Both the position numbers and the translations under genes were made by a program. Below, one piece after another: positions 1 through 11,400 of a stretch of 64,000 nt of DNA. Position 1 is the first letter of the stretch; each line of letters begins with the position of its first letter. Under the pieces are notes generated by a model, which did no database searches, was not told the DNA's origin, and saw only the letters and a program-made list of their open reading frames with translations. Source of the DNA: Marthasterias glacialis. Its lineage: Eukaryota > Echinodermata > Asteroidea > Forcipulatida > Asteriidae. The stretch is from assembly GCA_911728455.2 (NCBI GenBank), contig OU452223.1, positions 11,864,174 through 11,928,173 on the forward strand. The letters are read 5' to 3'.

Positions 1-336
1 CAACATTCGTACAGTGTCGTTGATGGTTCGCAAATCTTTAGTTGATAAAAAAATTCAAAAATTTTGCATACACATTCCCTTATTGTTTTTCTTTTCTTTA
101 TTCAACACCATATTTGAATATATTTGTATCATTTTTACAAACTGATTATCCAAGGCTTTTTGAAAGTAAACAAAGACCGTCATAAGCGCTCCGTTTTTTA
201 TCCAATGACATCGTCCTCCGTTGGTGACAAGTAATGAGTAATTATAGGCTGCGTCATAATCTATGTTTAGCTTTGGATGATGCCTGACCTAAGAGTCGTC
301 AGGGAATCTTCGGTCAGGGAACCAGACTAGCTGTAT
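1..336. other. Unique left flank of the satellite array
   Basis: This is the only stretch not made of the 457-bp monomer. It is AT-rich, with long T and A runs (for example around 48-60, 83-100 and 193-199). I see no convincing reading frame, RNA gene or transposon end. It holds a CCAAT pentamer at 202-206, a TGCGTCA motif at 250-256 and a 7-bp inverted repeat (CCTGACC 283-289, GGTCAGG 312-318). Similarity to the monomer begins abruptly at about 337 with tgcaggactatc. The region could be ordinary intergenic DNA, an intron or part of another repeat; the window is too short on this side to tell. Confidence 0.75.
283..318. repeat. Short inverted repeat next to the array junction
   Basis: CCTGACC (283-289) and GGTCAGG (312-318) are perfect 7-bp reverse complements separated by 22 bases. 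The pair ends 18 bases before the monomer begins. The right arm also forms an imperfect direct repeat with gtcagggaa at 299-307. A 7-bp match can occur by chance, so any link with the junction is inference. Confidence 0.4.
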
Positions 337-672
337 TGCAGGACTATCTAAGGCAGATACAGGTACAAGTTGTGTTTCTGTGGCATACATAGTTCCGGAG
401 TTATGGTCAAACATAGAGCATTATTTTTCCTCAAACCATTTTTCGGCATAATATTCTTGTACATGGTTGCAAGGAAGCCCCTGATTGCTAATTTGATGAG
501 GGTAGTGAACCTACTCTCAAGCCTCTGTCATCGCACACAAATAAGCCACAGTCACAAAATTAGCATGAGTCGGGAGCACCTGAGTAGGGCTTTGCAACAG
601 TATCAAACTTGTATAATTCCATTAATTTTGTGATGATGATATATACGTTGATATTTTGTTTTTGTTTCTCAG
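337..672 (+). repeat. Leading partial monomer at the array boundary
   Basis: This copy lacks about the first 121 bp of the monomer as phased here and begins inside the 147-bp exon-like segment, near tgcaggactatctaagg. It keeps the donor-like CAG|GTA (boundary 362/363), the hairpin region and a poly(A)-like position that reads tatcaaac instead of AATAAA or ATTAAA. It is clearly diverged from the interior consensus, as expected for the terminal copy of a satellite array. Confidence 0.85.
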
Positions 673-3600
673 ACAGCTTTGGGGTCAAAAATGCTGTTGA
701 ACACTCGTTTGAAAACATTCTGGGGCATGCTTGCTTGTTGGTCATTTTTGGTATAAAAAAAACTTTTGCAAGGCCCCAAAAATGACATTTTTGAGTGCAC
801 GATTATCTTAGGTAGACACAGGTAAAGTTGTGTTTCTTTGGCATACATAGTTCTGGAGTTATGGTCAAACATAGAGCATGATTTTTCCCTAAACCATTTT
901 TCGGCATAATATTCTTTTGCATGGTTGCTAGGAAGCCCCTGATTGCTAAATTGATGAGGGTAGTAGACCTACTCTTAAGCGTGTGGCGCCGGACATAAAT
1001 AAGCCACAGTCACGAAATTAATATGAGTCGGGAGCCCTTGAGTAGTGCTTTCCAACAGTATTAAACTTGTGTAAATCCATTAATTGTGTAATGGTGATAC
1101 ACACGTTGATATTTTGTTTTTGTTTTTCAGAAAGCTTTGTGGTCAAAAACGCTGTTGAACACTCGTTTGAAATCTTTTCGGGGCAAGCTTGCATGGTGGT
1201 CATTTTTGGTATAAAGGAACTTTTGCAAGGCCCCCGAAAATACATTTTCGGGTGCAGGACTATCTAAGGTATACACAGGTACAAGTTGTGTTTCTGTGGC
1301 ATCAGAGTTCCGGAGTTATGGTCAAACATAGAGCATGATTTTTTCCTCAAACCATTTTTCGGCAAAATATTCTTGTGCATGGTTGGTAGAAATCCCCTGA
1401 TTGCTAATTTGATGAGGGTAGTAGACCTACTCTTAAGCCTCTGGCGTTGCACACAAATAAGCCACAGTCACAAAATTAGCTTGAGTCGAGAGCCCTAGAG
1501 TAGGGCATTCCAACAGTAATAAACTTGTGTAAATCCATTAATTTTGTGACCTTGACATATACGTTGATATTTTGTTTTTGTTTCTCAGACAGCGTTGTGG
1601 TCAAAAATGCTGTCGAACACTCGTTTGAAAACATTCTGGGCTTGCTTGCTCGGTGGTCATTTTTGGTATTATAGGAACTTTTGCAAGGCCCCAAAAACTA
1701 CATTTTCGGGTGCAGGACTATCTTAGGCAGACACAGGTACAAGTTGTGTTTCTGTGGCATACATAGTTCCGGAGTAATGGTCAAACATAGAGCATGATTT
1801 TTCCTCAAACCATTTTTCGGCATAATATTCTTGTGCATGGTTGCTAGTAAGTCCCTGATGGCTAATTTGATGAGGGTAGTAGACCTACTCTTAAGCCTCT
1901 GGTGACGCACACAAATGAGACCTACTCTTAAGCCTCTGGTGACGCACACAAATGAGCCACAGTCACAAAATTAACATGAGTCGGGAGCCCATGAGTAGGG
2001 CTTTCCAACAGTAATAAACTTGTGTATATCCATTGATTTTGTGATGGTGATATATACGTTGATATTTCATTTTTGTTTCTCAGACAGCTTTGTGGTCAAA
2101 AATGCTGTTGAACACTCGTTTGAAAACATTCGGGGCATGTTTGCTTGCTGGTCATTTTTGGTATAAAGGAACATTTGCAAGGCCCCAAAAACTATATTTT
2201 CGGTTGCAGGACTATGTAAGGCAGACACAGGTACAAGTTGTGTTTCTGTGGCATGCATAGTTCCGGAGTTATGGTCAAACATAGAGCATGATTTTTCCCT
2301 AAACCATTTTTCGGCATAATATTTTTGTGCGAGGTTGCTAGTAAGTCCCTGATGGCTAATTTGATGAGGGTAGTAGACCTACTCTTAAGCCTCTGGCGTC
2401 ACACACAAATAAGCCACAGTCACAAAATTAGCATGAGTCGGGAGCCCTTGTGTAGGGCTTTCCAACAGTAATAAACTGGTGTAAATTTAAATATTTTGTG
2501 ATGGTGATAACTACTTTGATATTTCATTTTTGTTTCTCAGACAGCTTTGTGGTCAAAAATGCTGTTGAACACTCGTTTGAAAACATTTTGGGCATGTTTG
2601 CTTGGTGGTCATTTTTGGTATAAAGGAACTTTTGCAAGGCCCCAAAAACTATATTTTCGGGTGCAGGACTATCTAAGGCAGACACAGGTACAAGTTGTGT
2701 TTCTATGGCAGACATAGTTCCGGAGTTATGGTCAAACATAGAGCATGATTTTTCCCTAAACCATTTTTTGGCATAATATTTTTGTGAGAGGTTGCTAGTA
2801 AGTCACTGATGGCTAATTTGATGAGGGTAGTAGACCTACTATTAAGCCTCTGGCGTCGCACACAAATAAGCCACAGTCACAAAATTAACATGAGTCGGGA
2901 GCCCATGAGTAGGGCTTTCCAACAGTATTAAACTTGTGTAAATCCATTGATTTTGTGATGATGATATATACGTTGATATTTCATTTTTGTTTCTCAGACA
3001 GCTTTGTGGTCAAAAATGCTGTTGAACAATCATTTGAAAACTTTCGGGGCATGTTTGCTTGGTGGTCATTTTTGGTATAAGGGAACTTTTGCAAGGCCCC
3101 AAAAACTATATTTTCGGGTGCAGGACTATCTAAGGCAGACACAGGTACAAGTTGTGTTTCTGTGGCATACATAGTTCCGGAGTTATGGTCAAACATAGAG
3201 CATGATTTTTCCTGAAACCATTTTTCGGCATAATATTCTTGTGCATGTTTGCTAGGAAGCCCCTGATTGCTTATTTGATGAGGGTAGTAGACCTACTGTT
3301 AAGCTTCTGGCGTCGCACACAAATAAGCCACAGTCACAAAATTAGCATGAGTCGGGAGCCCTTGAGTAGGGCTTTCCAACAGTATTAAATTTGTGTAAAT
3401 CCAAAAATGTTGTGATGGTGATATATACGTTGATATTTCATTTTTGTTTCTCAGACAGCTTTGTGGTCAAAAATGCTGTTGAACACTCGTTTGAAAACAT
3501 TTTGGGCATGTTTGCTTGGTGGTCATTTTTGGTATAAAGGAACTTTTGCAAGGCCCCAAAAAGTATATTTTCGGGTGCGGGACTTTTTCAGGCAGACACA

Positions 3601-4368
3601 GGTACAAGTTGTGTTTCTATGGCAGACATAGTTCCAGAGTTATGGTCAAACATAGAGCATGATTTTTCCCTAAACCATTTTTCGGCATAATATTTTTGTG
3701 AGAGGTTGCTAGTAAGTCCCGGATGGCTAATTTGATGAGGGTAGTAGACCTACTATTAAGCCTCTGGCGTCGCACACAAATAAGCCACAATCACAAAATT
3801 AACATGAGTCGGGAGCCCATGAGTAGGGCTTTCCAACAGTAATAAACTTGTGTAAATCCATTGATTTTCTGATGGTGATATATACGTTGATATTTCATTT
3901 TTGTTTCTCAGACAGCTTTGTGGTCAAAAATGCTGTTGAACAATCATTTGAAAACTTTCGGGGCATGTTTGCTTGGTGGTCATTTTTGGTATAAGGGAAC
4001 TTTTGCAAGGCCCCAAAAACTATATTTTCGGGTGCAGGACTATCTAAGGCAGACACAGGTACAAGTTGTGTTTCTGTGGCATACATAGTTCCGGAGTTAT
4101 GGTCAAACATAGAGCATGATTTTTCCTGAAACTATTTTTCGGCATAATATTCTTGTGCATGTTTGCTAGGAAGCCCCTGATTGCTTATTTGATGAGGGTA
4201 GTAGACCTACTGTTAAGCTTCTGGCGTCGCACACAAATAAGCCACAGTCACAAAATTAACATGAGTCGGGAGCCCTCGAATAGGGCTTTCCAACAGTATT
4301 AAATTTGTGTAACACCAAAAATTTTGTGATGGTGATATATACGTTGATATTTCATTTTTGTTTCTCAG
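673..4368 (+). repeat. Diverged array edge, monomers 1-8
   Basis: Monomer starts (first base after the acceptor-like AG) are 673, 1131, 1589, 2084, 2541, 2998, 3455 and 3912. The first three spacings are 458 bp once the 37-bp duplication is discounted, against 456-457 bp later. Copies here are the most diverged in the window. Several carry a left-edge variant (gctagtaagtccctgatggc) in place of the interior form (gctaggaagcccctgattgc). Copies at 2541 and 3455 match each other, as do those at 2998 and 3912, so 2541-4368 is a dimer present twice (offset 914 bp). Confidence 0.9.
1881..1954 (+). repeat. 37-bp tandem duplication inside one monomer
   Basis: The segment from agacctactc to acaaatg at 1881-1917 is repeated exactly at 1918-1954. 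It explains why the spacing between the monomers starting at 1589 and 2084 is 495 bp instead of 458. I saw no other copy with this duplication, so it looks like a private event at the poorly homogenised edge. Confidence 0.95.
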
Positions 4369-7300
4369 ACAGCTTTGTGGTCAAAATGCTGTTGAACACT
4401 CGTTTGAAAACATTCGGGGCATGTTTGCTTGCTGGTCATTTTTGGTATAAAGGAATATTTGCAAGGCCCCAAAAACTATATTTTCGGATGCAGGACTATC
4501 TAAGGCAGACACGGGTACAAGTTGTGTGTCTGTGGCATACATAGTTCCGGAGTTATGGTCAAACATAGAGCATGATTTTTCCTCAAACCATTTTTCGGCA
4601 TAATTTTCTTGTGCATGTTTGCTAGGAAGCCCCTGATTGCTTATTTGATGAGGGTAGTAGACCTACTCTTAAGCCCCTGGCGTCGCACACAAATAAGCCA
4701 CGGTCACAAAATTAACATGCCTCGGGAGCCCTTGAGTAGGGCTTTCCAACAGTAATAAACTTGTGTAAATCCAAATATTTTGTGATGGTGATATATACGT
4801 TGATATTTCATTTTTGTTTCTTAGACAGCTTTGTGGTCAAAAATGCTGTTGAACACCCGTTAGAAAACATTCGGGGCATGTTTGCTTGGTGGTCATTTTT
4901 GGTATAAGGGAACTTTTGCAAGGCCCCAAAAACTATATTTTCGGGTGCAGGACTATCTAAGGCAGACACAGGTACAAGTTGTGTTTCTGTGGCATACATA
5001 GTTCCGGAGTTATGGTCAAACATAGAGCATGATTTTTCCTCAAACCATTTTTCGGCATAATATTATTGTGCATGTTTGCTAGGAAACCCCTGATTGCTTA
5101 TTTGATGAGGGTAGTAGACCTACTCTTAAGCTTCTGGCGTCGCACACAAATAAGCCACAGTCACAAAATTAACATGAGTCGGGAGCATATGAGTAGGGCT
5201 TTCCAACAGTAATAAACTTGTGTAAACCATTGATTTTGTGATGGTGATATATACGTTGATATTTCATTTTTGTTTCTCAGACAGCTTTGTGGTCAAAAAT
5301 GCTGTTGAACACTCGTTTGAAAACATTCGGGGCATGTTTGCTTGCTGGTCATTTTTGGTATATAGGAACTTTTGCAAGGCCCCAAAAACTATATTTTCGG
5401 GTGCAGGACTATCTAAGGCAGACACGGGTACAAGTTGTGTGTCTGTGGCATACATAGTTCCGGAGTTATGGTCAAACATAGAGCATGATTTTTCCTGAAA
5501 CCATTTTCCGGCATAATTTTCTTGTGCATGTTTGCTAGGAAGCCCCTGATTGCTTATTTGATGAGGGTAGTAGACCTACTCTTAAGCCCCTGGCGTCGCA
5601 CACAAATAAGCCACAGTCACAAAATTAACATGAGTCGGGAGCCCTTGAGTAGGGCTTTCCAACAGTATTAAACTTGTGTAAATCCAAATATTTTGTGATG
5701 GTGATAAATACGTTGATATTTCGTTTTTGTTTATCAGACAGCTTTGTGGTCAAAAATGCTGTTGAACACCCGTTTGAAAACATTCGGGGCATGTTTGCTT
5801 GGTGGTCATTTTTGGTATAAGGGAACCTTTGCAAGGCCCCAAAAACTATATTTTCGGGTGCAGGACTATCTAAGGCAGACACAGGTACAAGTTGTGTTTC
5901 TGTGGCATACATAGTTCCGGAGTTATGGTCAAACATAGAGCATGATTTTTCCTCAAACCATTTTTCGGCATAAATTTCTTGTGCATGTTTGCTAGGAAGC
6001 CCCTGATTGCTTATTTGATGAGGGTAGTAGACCTACTGTTAAGCTTCTGGCGTCGCACACAAATAAGCCACAGTCACAAAATTAGCATGAGTCGGGAGCC
6101 CTTGAGTAGGGCTTTCCAACAATAATAAACTTGTGTAAATCCATTGATTTTGTGATGGTGATATATACGTTGATATTTCATTTTTGTTTCCCAGACAGCA
6201 TTGTGGTCAAAAATGCTGTTGAACACCCGTTTGAAAACATTCGGGGCATGTTTGCTTGCTGGTCATTTTTGGTATAAGGGAACTTTTGCAAGGCCCCAAA
6301 AACAATATTTTCGGGTGCAGGACTATCTAAGGCAGACACAGGTACAAGTTGTGTTTCTGTGGCATACATAGTTCCGGAGTTATGGTCAAACATAGAGCAT
6401 GATTTTTCCTCAAACCATTTTTCGGCATAATATTATTGTGCATGTTTGCTAGGAAACCCCTGATTGCTTATTTGATGAGGGTAGTAGACCTACTCTTAAG
6501 CTTCTGGCGTCGCACACAAATAAGCCACAGTCACAAAATTAGCATGAGTCGGGAGCCCATGAGTCGGGCTTTCCAACAGTATTAAACTTTTTAAAATCCA
6601 TTGATTTTGTGATGGTGATATATACGTTGATATTTCATTTTTGTTTCTCAGACAGCTTTGTGGTCAAAAATGCTGTTGAACACTCGTTTGAAAACATTCG
6701 GGGCATGTTTGCTTGCTGATCAGTTTTGGTATATAGGAACTTTTGCAAGGCCCCAAAAACTATATTTTCGGGTGCAGGACTATCTAAGGCAGACACGGGT
6801 ACAAGTTGTGTGTCTGTGGCATACATAGTTCCGGAGTTATGGTCAAACATAGAGCATGATTTTTCCTGAAACCATTTTTCGGCATAATTTTCTTGTGCAT
6901 GTTTGCTAGGAAGCCCCTGATTGCTTATTTGATGAGGGTAGTAGACCTACTCTTAAGCCCCTGGCGTCGCACACAAATAAGCCACAGTCACAAAAATAAC
7001 ATGCGTCGGGAGCCCTTGAGTAGGGCTTTCCAACAGTAATAAACTTGTGTAAATCCATTGATTTTGTGATGGTGATATATACGTTGATATTTCATTTTTG
7101 TTTCTCAGACAGCTTTGTAATCAAAAATGCTGTTGAACACCCGTTTGAAAACATTCGGGGCATGTTTGCTTGCTGGTCATTTTTGGTATAAGGGAACTTT
7201 TGCAAGGCCCCAAAAACTATATTTTCGGGTGCAGGACTATCTAAGGCAGACACAGGTACAAGTTGTGTTTCTGTGGCATACATAGTTCCGGAGTTATGGT

Positions 7301-8466
7301 CAAACATAGAGCATGATTTTTCCTCAAACCATTTTTCGGCATAATATTATTGTGCATGTTTGCTGTGAAACCCCTGATTGCTTATTTGAGGAGGGTAGTA
7401 AACCTACTCTTAAGCTTCTGGCGTCGCACACAAATAAGCCACAGTCACAAAATTAACATGAGTCGGGAACCCATCAGTAGGGCTTTCCAACAGTAATAAA
7501 CTTGTGTAAATCCATTGATTTTGTGATGGTGATATATACGTTGATATTTCATTTTTGTTTCTCAGACAGCTTTGTGGTCGTTAATGCTGTTGAACACCAG
7601 TTTGAAAACATTCGGGGCATGTTTGCTTGCTGGTCAGTTTTGGTATAAGGGAACTTTTGCAAGGCCCCAAAAACTATATTTTCGGGTGCAGGACTATCTA
7701 AGGCAGACACAAGTACAAGTTGTGTGTCTGTGGCATACATAGTTCCGGAGTTATGGTCAAACATAGAGCATGATTTTTCCTCAAACCATTTTTCGGCATA
7801 ATATTCTTGTGCATGTTTGCTAGGAAGCCCCTGATTGCTTATTTGATGAGGGTAGTAGACCTACTCTTAAGCCCCTGGCGTCGCACACAAATAAGCCACA
7901 GTCACAAAATTAACATGAGTCGGGAGCCCTTGAGTAGGGCTTTCCAACAGTATTAAACTTGTGTAAATCCACATATTTTGTGATGGTGATAAATACGTTG
8001 ATATTTCATTTTTGTTTATCAGACAGCTTTGTGGTCAAAAATGCTGTTGAACACCCGTTTGAAAACATTCGTTGCATGTTTGCTTGCTGGTCATTTTTGG
8101 GAAAGGGAACTTTTGCAAGGCCCCAAAAACTATATTTTCGGGTGCAGGATTATCTAAGGCAGACACAGGTACAAGTTGTGTGTCTGTGGCATACATAGTT
8201 CCGGAGTTATGGTCAAACATAGAGCATGATTTTTCCTGAAACCATTTTTCGGCATAATATTATTGTGCATGTTTGCTAGGAAGCCCCTGATTGCTTATTT
8301 GATGAGGGTAGTAGACCTACTCTTAAGCCCCTGGCGTCGCACACAAATAAGCCACAGTCATAAAATTAACATGAGTCGGGAGCCCTTGAGTAGGCTTTCC
8401 AAAGTATTAAACTGGTGTAATTTGTGATGGTGATATATACGTTGATATTTCATTTTTGTTTCTCAG
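4369..8466 (+). repeat. Array, monomers 9-17, partly alternating types
   Basis: Monomer starts are 4369, 4825, 5281, 5738, 6195, 6652, 7109, 7566 and 8023. Two types partly alternate: one with acactcg and a tataaagg or tataggaac run, the other with acacccg and ataaggg. The last copy is only 444 bp long, because bases are missing in the hairpin and the stretch after the poly(A)-like hexamer (about 8391-8425). This looks like decayed dimeric organisation continuing from the left edge. Confidence 0.85.
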
Positions 8467-11400
8467 ACAGCTTTGTGGTCAAAAATGCTGTTGAACACTC
8501 GTTTGAAAACATTCGGGGCATGTTTGCTTGCTGGTCATTTTTGGTATAAAGGAACTTTTGCAAGACCCCAAAAACTATATTTTCGGATGCAGGACTATCT
8601 AAGGCAGACATAGGTACAAGTTGTGTTTCTGTGGCATACATAGTTCCGGAGTTATGGTCAAACATAGAGCATGACTTTTCCTGAAACCATTTTTCGGTTA
8701 ATATTCTTGTGCATGTTTGCTAGGAAGCCCCTGATTGCTTATTTGATGAGGGTAGTAGACCTACTCTTAAGCCTCTGGCGTCGCACACAAATAAGCCACA
8801 GTCACAAAATTAGCATGAGTCGGGAGCCCATGAGTAGGGCTTTCCAACAGTAATAAACTTGTGTAAATCCAAATATATTGTGATGGTGATAAATACGTTG
8901 ATATTTCGTTTTTGTTTCTCAGAGAGCTTTGTGGTCAAAATGCTGTAGAACACTCGTTTGAAAACATTTGGGGCATGTTTGCTTGCTGGTCATATTTGGC
9001 ATATAGGAACTTTTGCAAGACCCCAAAAACTATATTTTCGGGTGCAGGACTATCTAAGGCAGACAAAGGTACAAGTTGTGTTTCTGTGGCATACATAGTT
9101 CCGGAGTTATAATCAAACATAGAGCATGATTTTTCCTCAAACCATTTTTCGCCATAATATTCTTGTGCATGTTTGCTAGGAAGCCCCTGATTGCTTATTT
9201 GATGAGGGTAGTAGACCTACTCTTAAGCCTCTGGCGTCGCACACAAATAAGCCACAGTCACAAAATTAACATGAGTTGGGAGCCCTTGAATAGGGCTTTC
9301 CAACAGTATTAAATTTGTGTAAATCCAAAAATGTTGTGATGGTGATATATACGTTGATATTTCATTTTTGTTTCTCAGACAGCTTTGTGGTCAAAATTGC
9401 TGTTGAACACTCGTTTGAAAACATTTGGGGCATGTTTGCTTGCTGGTCATTTTTGGTATAAAGGAATATTTGCAAGGCCCCAAAAACTATATTTTCGGAT
9501 GCAGGACTATCTAATGCAGACAAAGGTACAAGTTGTGTTTCTGTGGCATATATAGTTCCGGAGTTATGGTCAAACATAGAGCATGATTTTTCCTGAAACC
9601 ATTTTTCGGCATAATATTCTTGTGCATGTTTGCTAGGAAGCCCCTGATTGCTTATTTGATGAGGGTAGTAGACCTACTCTTAAGCTTCTGGCGTCGCACA
9701 CAAATAAGCCACAGTCACAAAATTAACATGAGTCGGGAGCCCATGTGTAGGGCTTTCTAACAGTAATAAACTTGTGTAAATCCATTGATTTTGTTATGTT
9801 GATATTACGTTGATATTTCATTTTTGTTTTTCAGACACCTTTGTGGTCAAAAATGCTGTTGAACACTCGTTTGAAAACTTTCGGGGCATGTTTGCTTGGT
9901 GGTCATTTTTGGTCTAAGGGAACTTTTTCAAGGCCCCAAAAACTATATTTTCGGGTGCAGGACTATCTCATGCAGACACAGGTACAAGTTGTGTTTCTGT
10001 GGCATACATAGTTCCGGAGTTATGGTCAAACATAGAGCATGATTTTTCCTGAAACCATTTTTCTGCATAATATTCTTGTGCATGTTTGCTTGGAAGCCCC
10101 TGATTGCTTATTTGATGGGGGTAGTAGACCTACTCTTAAGCCCTTGGCGTCGCACACAAATAAGCCACAGTCACAAAATTAACATGAGTCGGGAGCCCAT
10201 GAGTAGGGCTTTCCAACAGTAATAAACTTGTGTAAATCCAAATATATTGTGATGGTGATAAATACGTTGATATTTCGTTTTTGTTTCTCAGAGAGCTTTG
10301 TGGTGAAAATGCTGTAGAACACTCGTTTGAAAACATTTGGGGCATGTTTGCTTGCTGGTCATATTTGGCATAAGGAAACTTTTGCAAGGCCCCAAAAACT
10401 ATATTTTCGGGTGCAGGACTATCTAATGCAGACACAGGTACAACTTGTGTTTCTGTGGCATACATAGTTCCGGAGTTATGGTCAAACATAGAGCATGATT
10501 TTTCCTGAAACCATTTTTCGGCATAATATTCTTGTGCATGTTTGCTAGGAAGCCCCTGATTGCTTATTTGATGAGGGTAGTAGACCTACTCTTAAGCTTC
10601 TGGCGTCGCACACAAATAAGCCACAGTCACAAAATTAACATGAGTCCGGAGCCCTCGAGTAGGGCTTTCCAACAGTATTAAACTTGTGTTAGTCCAAAAA
10701 ATTGGTGATGGTGATGTATACGTTGATATTTCATTTTTGTTTCTCAGACAGCTTTGTGGTCAAAAATGCTGTTGAACACTCGTTTGAAAACATTCGGGGC
10801 ATGTTTGCTTGCTGGTCATTTTTGGTATAAAGGAACTTTTGCAAGGCCCCAAAAACTATATTTTCGGATGCAGGACTATCTAAGGCAGACAAAGGTACAA
10901 GTTGTGTTTCTGTGGCATACATAGTTCCGGAGTTATGGTCAAACATAGAGCATGATTTTTCCTGAAACCATTTTTCGGCATAATATTCTTGTGCATGTTT
11001 GCTAGGAAGCCCCTGATTGCTTATTTGATGAGGGTAGTAGACCTACTCTTAAGCCCCTGGCGTCGCACACAAATAAGCCACAGTCACAAAATTAACATGA
11101 GTCGGGAGCCCTTGAATAGGGCTTTCCAACAGTAATACATTTGTGTAAATCCAAAAATTTGTGATGGTGATATATACGTTGATATTTCTTTTTTGTTTCT
11201 CAGACAGCTTTGTGGTCAAAATTGCTGTTGAACACTCCTTTGAAAACATTCGGGGCATGTTTGCTTGCTGGTCATTTTTGGTCTAAGGGAACTTTTGCAG
11301 GACCCCAAAAACTATATTTTCGGATGCAGGACTATCTTAGGCAGACACAGGTACAAGTTGTGTTTCTGTGGCATACATAGTTCCGGAGTTATGGTCAAAC

